Assembly (NCBI RefSeq): GCF_001424405.1
Contig: NZ_LMPS01000001.1
Span: 334,522-398,521 of the forward strand
Origin: Dyadobacter sp. Leaf189
GTDB lineage: Bacteria > Bacteroidota > Bacteroidia > Cytophagales > Spirosomataceae
Direction: 5' to 3'
DNA: 64,000 bases
Part shown: one piece after another, positions 57,631 to 64,000 of the stretch
How positions within the stretch are numbered: position 1 is the stretch's first letter
Layout of the letters: every line of letters starts with the position of its first letter
Notes under the pieces: generated by a model
Told to the model about the DNA's origin: nothing
What the model saw: the letters and a program-made list of their open reading frames with translations, nothing else
Database searches by the model: none
Program-made: the position numbers and the translations under genes

Positions 57631-59091
57631 ATGAAAATGAAATTTCAATTTCACATTCTGCTTGGTCTTGCAGCAGCAGGCCTGTTTACCGGATGTTCTA
57701 AAAATCCTGTTACAGGAAAAAAGGAAATCATATTCATGTCCAAAGAAAAGGAGATCGCGCTCGGCGCTGAATCACACCCTTCTATTGTGGCTACAATGGG
57801 TATTTACGACGATAAAAACCTGCAATCCTTTATCAATGAGAAAGGAAAAGCAATGGCAAATATCTCCCACAGACCAGATTTACCTTATCAATTCTTCATT
57901 GTTGACTCGCCGGTTGTAAATGCATTTGCTGTGCCTGGCGGTTACGTATACTTCACAAGGGGTATCATGGCGCACTTCAATAATGAAGCAGAATTTGCAG
58001 GGGTACTTGGTCATGAAATCGGCCATATTACGGCGCGCCACTCGGCCCGGCAGCAAACATCCCAGATCTTCGGGCAAGTAGGTTTGCTGGCAGGTATGGT
58101 ATTGTCGGAAACGGTTCGCGGGCTGGCAGAGCAAACGCAGCAGGCTTTGGGTTTGCTGCTTTTAAGTTACAGCCGCGAGCATGAAACGGAGTCGGATAAA
58201 ATTGGTGTGGAGTATTCGAGTAAAATCGGATATGATGCCAAGGAAATGGCTGATTTCTTCGGGACCTTGAAAAAGATCAGTGAAAAAGCCGGGCAAACGA
58301 TCCCGACTTTCCAGTCAACCCACCCCGATCCGGGCGACAGGAGGAATAAGGTAGACAAGCTGGCAACACAATACCAGGCGGAGCACCCTGGCAAGTACAA
58401 TGTCAACCGCGATGCTTACCTGCGTAAAATCGAAGGGATTATATATGGTACCGATCCTAAACAGGGTTTTGTGGAAAACAATCAGTTTTACCATCCCGAG
58501 CTGAGGTTCCAGTTTCCGGTACCAAGCGGCTGGCAGTATGAAAACTCTCCTGCACAATTTCAAATGGCGTCCAAAGATGGCAAGTCGATGATGCTTTTTG
58601 CGATGGCAGAAGGTAAGTCACTCGAAGAAGCAGCTCAGGCTGTGGTGAAGAATTACAGTCTACAGGTTTCTGAAAATAACAAAACTACGATTAACGGTAA
58701 CCCCGCCATTGCGATGATCTCCCAGCAGGTCGCGCAAGCGCAATCGGGGCAGGCAGCAGCCAGTTCCATTCAGGTGGCAACCTGGCTGATCCAGTATGGA
58801 GGAAACGTTTATGTGATCCATGGTGTGGCGGCCCCGGCCAACTTTGCCGGTAACCTCGGTACATTCAGGAATGTAGCACAAGGCTTCAAATCAGTAACCG
58901 ACCAGAACATCCTGAATCGTCAGCCTGAGCGTATCCGCATCAAAACCGTCCAACGCGACGGATCTTTGAAGGATGCATTGAAGGACAACAATCAGCCCGA
59001 CAACAAAATGGACGAACTAGCCATCATCAACGGAATGGGCCTTTCAGATAAAGTAACCAAAGGAATGCTGATTAAAACGCTGGGGAGGTAA
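57631..59091 (+). CDS. M48-family metallopeptidase lipoprotein
   Basis: This 486-residue lipoprotein has lipobox LFTGC (Cys22). The M48 zinc site is HEIGH (His128, Glu129, His132), the third ligand is in the SREHETESDKIG segment, and TARHSARQQ follows the active site, as in BepA/LoiP-like proteases. The C-terminal third (about 285-400) is a separate beta-rich domain, QFYHPELRFQFPVPSGWQYEN, that occurs in Bacteroidota M48 proteins. It probably acts in outer-membrane protein quality control. The gene is followed by the repeat cluster at 59.1-59.5 kb. Confidence 0.93.
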   Translation: MKMKFQFHILLGLAAAGLFTGCSKNPVTGKKEIIFMSKEKEIALGAESHPSIVATMGIYDDKNLQSFINEKGKAMANISHRPDLPYQFFIVDSPVVNAFAVPGGYVYFTRGIMAHFNNEAEFAGVLGHEIGHITARHSARQQTSQIFGQVGLLAGMVLSETVRGLAEQTQQALGLLLLSYSREHETESDKIGVEYSSKIGYDAKEMADFFGTLKKISEKAGQTIPTFQSTHPDPGDRRNKVDKLATQYQAEHPGKYNVNRDAYLRKIEGIIYGTDPKQGFVENNQFYHPELRFQFPVPSGWQYENSPAQFQMASKDGKSMMLFAMAEGKSLEEAAQAVVKNYSLQVSENNKTTINGNPAIAMISQQVAQAQSGQAAASSIQVATWLIQYGGNVYVIHGVAAPANFAGNLGTFRNVAQGFKSVTDQNILNRQPERIRIKTVQRDGSLKDALKDNNQPDNKMDELAIINGMGLSDKVTKGMLIKTLGR

Positions 59092-59112
59092 TACGAACAA
59101 TCGACCAAAAAA

Positions 59113-59266
59113 ATGCCGTCAGGCATAAAACATCGGTAGTAGAAAGGTAAGGCCCGTACGGTAATAATGCCGCCAGGCATGTTATATTGGTAAAAATCGG
59201 TGCAAAATCCAACGTGAATTTGCACCGATTTTGCGTAAATGTGTTGTCGTCGCATCCCTACGGGAT
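59113..59266. repeat. REP-like palindromes, first group
   Basis: ATGCC-4-GGCAT occurs at 59113-59126 and again at 59167-59180. The first is followed by AAAACATCGGTAG and the second by GTTATATTGGTA. ATCCC-TAC-GGGAT lies at 59254-59266. The same tail recurs, inverted, with the palindromes of the tandem repeat. This head-plus-GGTAG-tail design resembles the REP elements mobilised by RAYT transposases. Confidence 0.7.
59193..59232. terminator. 14-bp hairpin, possible terminator of the M48 gene
   Basis: A perfect inverted repeat (59193-59206 with 59219-59232, 12-base loop) ends in TTTT on the plus strand. It lies 101 bases after the M48 stop, inside the REP-like cluster. Confidence 0.55.
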
Positions 59267-59294
59267 TTGGCGTTTCGGTTTGATCGTACATTTC

Positions 59295-59505
59295 TACCAT
59301 GTTTTGCCGCTCTGCGGCTTTTAGCGATTACGCTTGTTTGATGTTGCTTCACTACAGATTGGCACCTCGTTGTACCCGTTTTTTACCGATGTTTTGCCGC
59401 TCTGCGGCTTTTAGCGATTACGCTTGTTTAATGTTGCTTCACTACAGATTGGCGCCTCGTTGTACCCGTTTTTACCGATGTTTTGCCACTCTGCGGCTTT
59501 TTTGC
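59295..59505. repeat. 89-bp tandem repeat, about 2.4 copies
   Basis: Copy 1 (59295-59383) and copy 2 (59384-59472) are almost identical; a third copy breaks off near 59505. Each begins TACC(G)ATGTTTT and then a GCCGC-TCT-GCGGC palindrome (59306-59318, 59396-59408, and a mutated one at 59485-59497). Confidence 0.9.
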
Positions 59506-59604
59506 TGGATGCGGCTATTCAGTTATTCATTCCTTTTGCCTTCAATGATTATTTTAACCACTTACCATTTGATTTTGCCTTTCAAAAAACTTTTCTTCTC
59601 AACA

Positions 59605-59636
59605 TTTGGTTGATATATCAACACAATTTACATTTG
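59605..59636 (+). promoter_or_regulatory. marR promoter
   Basis: TTTG (59605-59608), a 20-base spacer, and TACATTTG (59629-59636) form the best match to the Bacteroidota promoter in the window. The transcript should start near 59642. Confidence 0.75.
59610..59621. promoter_or_regulatory. MarR operator in the promoter spacer
   Basis: The perfect palindrome TTGATATATCAA lies between the -33 and -7 boxes, where a bound dimer would block RNA polymerase. A related site at 60130-60141 precedes tolC. Binding by the adjacent MarR protein is inferred. Confidence 0.6.
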
Positions 59637-59685
59637 CACCATCATGAGCACGGTACTAAACAAATTTTTCTGTTTGAGAGAGGAT

Positions 59686-60111
59686 ATGAAGAATTCCCTG
59701 CAGTTTAAGCTGGGGATCGTTACAAAGGTTGTATTTAGGAAAATGAATGCGCAGTTGGTTCAGGAAGGAATTCCGGTACTTGCCGAGCAGCTGCCGATAT
59801 TAATGGTTGTATATTTCCAGGAACATGCGATGACGCAGCAGGACATTGCAAATGTGCTGCAAAAAGACAAAGCGGGCATTCAGCGTTCTGTGCAGACGTT
59901 GCATAAAGACGGGTTTCTGAAAATTGAAAGTGATATAGAGGACAAAAGAAAGAATATGGTAACGCTCACTGCAAGTGGAAAATTCGTATGCGAGCGCATT
60001 CAGGCTTTGGTTATTGCATTTGACAACCAGGTAATGGAGCATTTCACCGAGGACGAACGCAAGACATTCATGGGGTTTTTAGACAGAGTTACGGCAGTCA
60101 TAGAAAAATAA
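59686..60111 (+). CDS. MarR-family transcriptional regulator
   Basis: This 141-residue winged-helix protein is dimeric in the family. The DNA-binding core is MTQQDIANVLQKDKAGIQRSVQTLHKDGFLKIESD (key words TQQDIAN and VQTLHKDGF), followed by the DKRKNMVTLTASGK wing. The start at ATG 59686 is chosen because AGAGGA precedes it and because the predicted transcript start (about 59642) would make the earlier ATG at 59644 leaderless. It probably represses itself and the downstream RND efflux genes through the TTGATATATCAA-type sites, released by an unknown ligand. Confidence 0.9.
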   Translation: MKNSLQFKLGIVTKVVFRKMNAQLVQEGIPVLAEQLPILMVVYFQEHAMTQQDIANVLQKDKAGIQRSVQTLHKDGFLKIESDIEDKRKNMVTLTASGKFVCERIQALVIAFDNQVMEHFTEDERKTFMGFLDRVTAVIEK

Positions 60112-60129
60112 AAAAATTTATATAAATAG

Positions 60130-60141
60130 TTGATATGTCAC
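60130..60141. promoter_or_regulatory. Second MarR-type operator before tolC
   Basis: TTGATATGTCAC matches 10 of 12 bases of the marR operator palindrome. It lies 54 bases before the tolC-like ATG. The wider region also contains AGTTGA and TCAACT as inverted half-sites (60128-60157). Confidence 0.45.
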
Positions 60142-60194
60142 CAGTAGAGGTGTCAACTAATTAGGGTTAGCCACAAAAGTCAAACAAGAAGAAA

Positions 60195-61526
60195 ATGAAA
60201 CGAGCATGGATTATTGCAATCCTCACAATAGCAGCAACTTCGGGGAATACCTGGGCGCAAACCCAGCTGAGCCTGAAAGATTGCATTGCCTACGGGATAA
60301 AGAATAACGGGAATGTAAAGATTGCCCAGTACCAGGAGAACATAGCGGTGCAGCAGGGTAGGGAAGCGTTGGCGGGTTATCTGCCACAGGTAGTTGGAAA
60401 TGGTGCATTGGATGATAACATCAAGCTGCAATCTACGGTGTTGCCGGGCGCGCTCTTTGGTGGGGAAGACCGGCGTGTGGCCTTGGGTACCAAGTACTCG
60501 ACGAACGTTTCGGCCCAGGCAGATCAGGTGATTTTTGACCGTCAGCTACTCGTTGGTTTGAAAGCAAACAAGCCAAACGTTGAGAATGCGGAACTGAATT
60601 CCCGCAAAACCAAGGAGAATATCATTTACAACGTGACGAATGCTTATTACCAGGTATTCATAACGCAGGCGCAGATTGATCTTTTAAGGGACAATCTTGA
60701 AAAAACGCAGCAGATACTCGGGACTTTGCAGTTGCAGCTAGATAATGGCGTAATCAAGAAAGTGGATTATGACCGTACACAAGTGAGCTTGAATAACATC
60801 AAATCCCAGCTTACACTGGCGGAAAGTAACCTGATTTTATCTCAGAACCAGTTGAAATTCCAAATGGGAATGCCGCTGGGCGAACAATTGGTGCTGACTG
60901 ACAATCCATTGAGCCAGCCTTTCAAATTAGTGGAGCCGGACAAACTGGATGTAGCTAATCTGACCGACTTCAAAATCCAGAATATTAATATGGAATTGCA
61001 GGCGATCGAAAAGGAGCGGATCAAAGCCGGATATCTTCCCAAGCTTTCTGTTTATGGAAGATATGGTATTCAGTCTCTTGGACAGAATCTGGGTGAATCG
61101 TGGGGTAACTGGTTTAGTTTCGGTGCAATTGGCGTTAAGCTTTCCATTCCGATTTTTGACAGTTTCAGAAGAGACGCGCAATACAAGCAGGCTGATCTGA
61201 ATCTTTTGACACAAAACGAACAGCTGAAACTGAATGTGCAGAATTACGAGCTTCAAAATCACAATGCAACAACCCAGCTTCAAAAAGCGAAGCTGAACCT
61301 GACAAACGACGAAAGCAATGTGACTTTGGCCAAAGAAGTGTACGATGTGACGACACTTCAATATAAAGAAGGTACCGTAACACTTTCGGACTTGTTGAAT
61401 GCAGAAACTTCCTATAAAGAAGCCCAGAGTAACTACATCAATTCAATGCTGAGCTACTACCAGGCCAAGCTCGGACTTGAACAATCGCAGGGTAGTTTAA
61501 ATGACTTTTATACAGCGTTGCCGTAA
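60195..61526 (+). CDS. TolC-family outer-membrane efflux protein
   Basis: This 443-residue protein has a signal peptide (MKRAWIIAILTIAATSGNTWAQ) and the repeated helical-barrel pattern of TolC/OEP (LSLKDCIAYGIKNNGNVKIAQYQ at the start; NAETSYKEAQSNYINSMLSYYQAKLGLEQSQG at the end; key words AETSYKEAQ). It forms the trimeric outer-membrane channel of a tripartite pump. It stands 83 bp after marR and upstream of the adaptor and RND pump genes, as expected for one regulon. Confidence 0.95.
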   Translation: MKRAWIIAILTIAATSGNTWAQTQLSLKDCIAYGIKNNGNVKIAQYQENIAVQQGREALAGYLPQVVGNGALDDNIKLQSTVLPGALFGGEDRRVALGTKYSTNVSAQADQVIFDRQLLVGLKANKPNVENAELNSRKTKENIIYNVTNAYYQVFITQAQIDLLRDNLEKTQQILGTLQLQLDNGVIKKVDYDRTQVSLNNIKSQLTLAESNLILSQNQLKFQMGMPLGEQLVLTDNPLSQPFKLVEPDKLDVANLTDFKIQNINMELQAIEKERIKAGYLPKLSVYGRYGIQSLGQNLGESWGNWFSFGAIGVKLSIPIFDSFRRDAQYKQADLNLLTQNEQLKLNVQNYELQNHNATTQLQKAKLNLTNDESNVTLAKEVYDVTTLQYKEGTVTLSDLLNAETSYKEAQSNYINSMLSYYQAKLGLEQSQGSLNDFYTALP

Positions 61527-61528
61527 GG

Positions 61529-61628
61529 ATCATTGATGGTCATTTACGGTTATTAGGTCATTTATAGTCATTGGGTCATTAATAGAAAATAAGAAAACAT
61601 TCACTCATTCATTCAGTCATTCAATCAT
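61529..61628. repeat. GTCATT/TCATTCA low-complexity spacer
   Basis: The 134-bp gap between tolC and the adaptor gene is made largely of degenerate repeats of GTCATT and CATTCA. No stable hairpin or promoter is evident. It may be a slippage-derived spacer. Confidence 0.55.
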
Positions 61629-61660
61629 CGCACCGGCGACCCGGTCAAAATTAAACTTCC

Positions 61661-62713
61661 ATGAAAAGGAAAATAATAATAGCAAGCTCCATTCTGATAA
61701 TCGGACTCTTAATCGGGTTTCGTTTGGTAGCGAACAAGTCCAAGATGGACGCGAAGAAAGTAATGCCGGATAACAAAAATGTGACTATTCCGGTGACTGC
61801 GGTGGCAGTAAAGGAAGGCAGTACAAGTCAGGACCTGGTGCGTACAGGTAGTCTGATTCCATTCAAAGAAGCCGAGATTATGGCGACTTCGGCGGGTAAG
61901 GTCTTGTCGGTTAAATACGACCTGGGTACCTACGTTTCGCAAGGTGCTACGCTTGTGAAAGTGGACAGCAAACTGAAAGAGCTTTCCCTGGAAGCGACAG
62001 AGTTGAATATCAATAAACTGAAAAAGGATACCGAACGCTATTCAAAGCTTCTGGCAGGAAACGCAGCGACTGAGATTCAGGTAAATGATACCAAATACAA
62101 TTACGAAAATGCATTGAACCAGGCTGAGCAGATCAAGCAGCAGATCAATGATGCTTCCATTGCAGCGCCGATCAGCGGCCGCGTGATCAAAAAGAACATT
62201 GAGCCGGGCGAGTTTGTAAACGTGGGTACTTCATTAGGAACGATCCTCGACGTTTCGCGCCTGAAAGTGCAGGTGATGATCTCGGAAAATGATGTTTATA
62301 AATTGAAAGAAGGTCAGCACGTGGAAGTGAGTACAAGCATTTTTCCTGATAAAAAAATCGACGGCGTGATCTCGTACATCGCTCCGCAAGGCGACGAATC
62401 GCACAACTATCCGGTTGAGATTGTTATCAAAAACTCAAATCAGCTGCGTGCCGGAACATTCGTAACCGTGGAATTCAAGCAAAAAAGCAGCCAGAATGCA
62501 TTGTTGATTCCTAGAAGTGCATTGGTCGAAAGTGTGCGTAACCCGTACGTGTACACTGTCGAAAATGGTGTTGCCAAGCAGCGTAAGATTGCAGTAGGAC
62601 GTGAAGTAGGGGATAATATCGAAGTTTTGTCAGGATTGAAATCAGGCGAAACGGTGATTACAACTGGCCAGATCAACCTCAGCGAAGGTGCCGCGGTTAA
62701 CGTCACTAAATAG
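61661..62713 (+). CDS. RND efflux periplasmic adaptor (HlyD/AcrA type)
   Basis: This 350-residue membrane-fusion protein is anchored by one N-terminal transmembrane segment (IIIASSILIIGLLIGFRLV). It has the lipoyl/barrel-sandwich halves (GKVLSVKYDLGTYVSQGATLVKVD and ASIAAPISGRVIKKNIEPGEFV, key words GTYVSQG and APISGRV), a helical hairpin, a beta-barrel domain and the membrane-proximal domain (SGLKSGETVITTGQINLSEG). It links the inner-membrane RND pump to TolC. It is 25 bp before the pump gene. No lipobox is present. Confidence 0.95.
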   Translation: MKRKIIIASSILIIGLLIGFRLVANKSKMDAKKVMPDNKNVTIPVTAVAVKEGSTSQDLVRTGSLIPFKEAEIMATSAGKVLSVKYDLGTYVSQGATLVKVDSKLKELSLEATELNINKLKKDTERYSKLLAGNAATEIQVNDTKYNYENALNQAEQIKQQINDASIAAPISGRVIKKNIEPGEFVNVGTSLGTILDVSRLKVQVMISENDVYKLKEGQHVEVSTSIFPDKKIDGVISYIAPQGDESHNYPVEIVIKNSNQLRAGTFVTVEFKQKSSQNALLIPRSALVESVRNPYVYTVENGVAKQRKIAVGREVGDNIEVLSGLKSGETVITTGQINLSEGAAVNVTK

Positions 62714-62738
62714 TTTTCATCAGTAAACGAATAACAAA

Positions 62739-64000
62739 ATGTCAATCACCGAAGTAGCAGTAAAAAGACCGCTCTTCATCATAGTAGTATTCACGGTGTT
62801 GATACTATTTGGTGTGATCAGCTATAAACAATTGTCCTATAACCTTTTACCGAAGTTTGAGGCCAATGTTGTCAGTGTAATGACGACGTACCGCGGTGCC
62901 GCTGCGGACGAAGTCGAAACTAACGTTACCAAACACATCGAAGACGCAGTTTCAGCGATTGAAGGTTTGGACCAGATCAACTCAACTTCTCAGGAAGGCG
63001 TTTCTTCTGTGATTATCCAGTTGAAACAAGGTATCAGCGTCGATTTGGCACAACAGGAAGCGCAGCGTAAAGTAGAGCAGGTGATTTCACTTCTGCCCGA
63101 CGATGCCGACCGCCCCGTGATCAACAAGTTCTCAACCGATGAAATCCCGGTGTTGAGAATGGGGGTTACCGCCAACCTTTCACCCTCCGCATTGTATGAT
63201 TTGATCGATGAGAAGCTGAAACCACAGCTATCCAACGTGACTGGCGTGGGTCAGGTGACGATCATCGGTGGTACCGAGCGCCAGATCCAGGTGAATATCA
63301 GTCAGGATAAATTGAAAGCTTATCGCCTGTCCATTGCTCAGGTTTCCAATGCGATCAACAATGCAAATACTTCGTTCCCAGCCGGTCAGGTGAAAACGCA
63401 GGAAGATCAGCTTTCCATTCGTTTTGACGCAAAACTGACAACGGTTGAAAATCTGCGCAATGTAATTGTGGGCCGTAACAGCACTGGCGGACAGGTTTTC
63501 CTGAAAGATATTGCCGAAGTGTATGACGGAACTGCCGACGCAACTGCGGTAAACCATATCAATGGTCGCCCCTCAGTTGCTTTGCAAATCCAGAAACAAT
63601 CCGATGCCAATGCAGTGGACGTAAGCAAGTTGACCCGCGAACGTTTGACGACTTTGGAAAAACAGTACGCTTCCGCTGGTCTGAAATTCAACATTGCATC
63701 TGACCAGTCGATTTATACATTGGCCTCAGCTGATGCAGTTGTGTTTGACCTTGGACTTGCCGTTTTGATCGTGTCCATTGTGATGTTACTGTTCCTGCAT
63801 AGTGTCCGGAGCTCGATGTTTATCCTCGTGGCCCTGCCTTCATCCATGATCCCTACTTTCATTTTAATGAGCGTTTTAGGATTCTCACTCAATTTGATGA
63901 CGTTAATGGCGCTTTCGCTTGTGGTAGGTATCCTGGTCGACGACTCGATTGTGGTTTTGGAAAACATCAACCGCCACATGGAAATGGGTAAGAGCCGCTG
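62739..64000 (+). CDS. RND multidrug efflux permease, 5' part (cut by window end)
   Basis: The first 420 residues of an AcrB/HAE1-type RND pump are present; the gene continues past 64000. Transmembrane helix 1 is LFIIVVFTVLILFGVISY; the porter domain follows with GVSSVIIQLKQG and GVGQVTIIGG. After the first half of the porter come helices 2-4 (DLGLAVLIVSIVMLLFL onward) and the motif VDDSIVVLENINRH, the standard RND motif with the paired Asp residues (DD) of the proton relay. The start MSITEVAVKRPLF is typical. Together with MarR, TolC and the adaptor it forms a complete efflux system. Confidence 0.95.
   Translation, partial: MSITEVAVKRPLFIIVVFTVLILFGVISYKQLSYNLLPKFEANVVSVMTTYRGAAADEVETNVTKHIEDAVSAIEGLDQINSTSQEGVSSVIIQLKQGISVDLAQQEAQRKVEQVISLLPDDADRPVINKFSTDEIPVLRMGVTANLSPSALYDLIDEKLKPQLSNVTGVGQVTIIGGTERQIQVNISQDKLKAYRLSIAQVSNAINNANTSFPAGQVKTQEDQLSIRFDAKLTTVENLRNVIVGRNSTGGQVFLKDIAEVYDGTADATAVNHINGRPSVALQIQKQSDANAVDVSKLTRERLTTLEKQYASAGLKFNIASDQSIYTLASADAVVFDLGLAVLIVSIVMLLFLHSVRSSMFILVALPSSMIPTFILMSVLGFSLNLMTLMALSLVVGILVDDSIVVLENINRHMEMGKSR

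Larger units (their letters stand above)
59092..59604. other. Non-coding gap with palindrome and tandem-repeat cluster
   Basis: About 510 bp between the M48 gene and the marR promoter hold no credible gene. Most of it consists of short palindromes with similar tails and an 89-bp tandem repeat (listed separately). The last part, 59506-59604, is plain AT-rich sequence in which I see nothing. Confidence 0.8.

Noticed and set aside
59295..59505. Possible CRISPR array
   Set aside because: The unit is 89 bp, directly adjacent copies are nearly identical along the whole length, and there are no variable spacers or cas genes.
59299..59613. ORF of 104 codons with two identical peptide repeats
   Set aside because: It is created by the 89-bp tandem repeat and its REP-like palindromes; the reading frame has no conserved-looking protein sequence and overlaps the marR promoter.

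Overview
The window looks like chromosome of a Bacteroidota bacterium of the Cytophagales, most like Dyadobacter or a close relative. Several signs support this: promoters fit the Bacteroidota pattern (TTTG near -33, TAnnTTTG near -7) rather than the E. coli one; there are two ECF sigma factors, DUF5777, DUF6702, DUF5618 and DUF349 proteins, a cysteine-free ribosomal protein L32, and the order yceD-rpmF-plsX-fabH-efp-accB-accC. The genus is an inference. I see no rRNA, tRNA, CRISPR array, prophage or intact insertion sequence. Nearly all of the sequence is dense coding with short gaps, and the unusual material sits in those gaps.

Layout. 1-15 kb: a cut C-terminal gene, aldo/keto reductase, zinc-ribbon protein, a short SSB, xylulokinase, an exported M28 peptidase, ispE, an orphan cytochrome oxidase subunit III, a TetA-type efflux pump, an OmpA/PD40 envelope protein, a LOG hydrolase, an Mpl-type Mur ligase, EttA-type ABC-F and a DUF349 protein. 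15-23 kb: a hexuronate catabolic locus with a LacI regulator, an ECF sigma factor, uxuA, uxaC, kdgK, eda and uxaB, which feeds glucuronate/galacturonate into KDPG cleavage. 23-33 kb: Lon, a DUF6702 protein, RseP, a membrane-anchored MutS-like ATPase coupled to an MsbA-like ABC exporter, and an acyltransferase. 33-37 kb: a second ECF sigma factor overlapping a protein that has both an inner-membrane segment and a C-terminal beta-barrel (a dual membrane-spanning anti-sigma architecture), followed by a Rieske lipoprotein, a DUF5777 barrel and a YceI protein. 37-47 kb: a large GH2 beta-galactosidase with an odd basic tail, coaX, a gamma-glutamylcyclotransferase-like protein, a conserved unknown, a divergent Nramp-like transporter, a Tat-exported Gfo/Idh/MocA oxidoreductase and DUF5618. 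47-52.5 kb: the fatty-acid initiation/translation operon, with a recognisable promoter and terminator. 52.5-59 kb: NeuD-like acetyltransferase, an outer-membrane protein, M61 and M48 peptidases, a TIGR01777 epimerase and a PlsC-like acyltransferase. 59-64 kb: a cluster of REP-like palindromes and an 89-bp tandem repeat, then a MarR-regulated RND efflux operon (marR-tolC-hlyD-acrB); acrB runs off the end.

The most interesting items are the sigma/dual-membrane anti-sigma pair with its redox-looking downstream genes, the membrane-anchored MutS-like protein, the long GC-rich perfect inverted repeat at 11945-12041, two copies of a dispersed inverted-repeat element (17001-17134 and 55544-55645), and the palindrome array at 59.1-59.5 kb. 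All family assignments come from reading motifs and overall sequence character; no database search was run.
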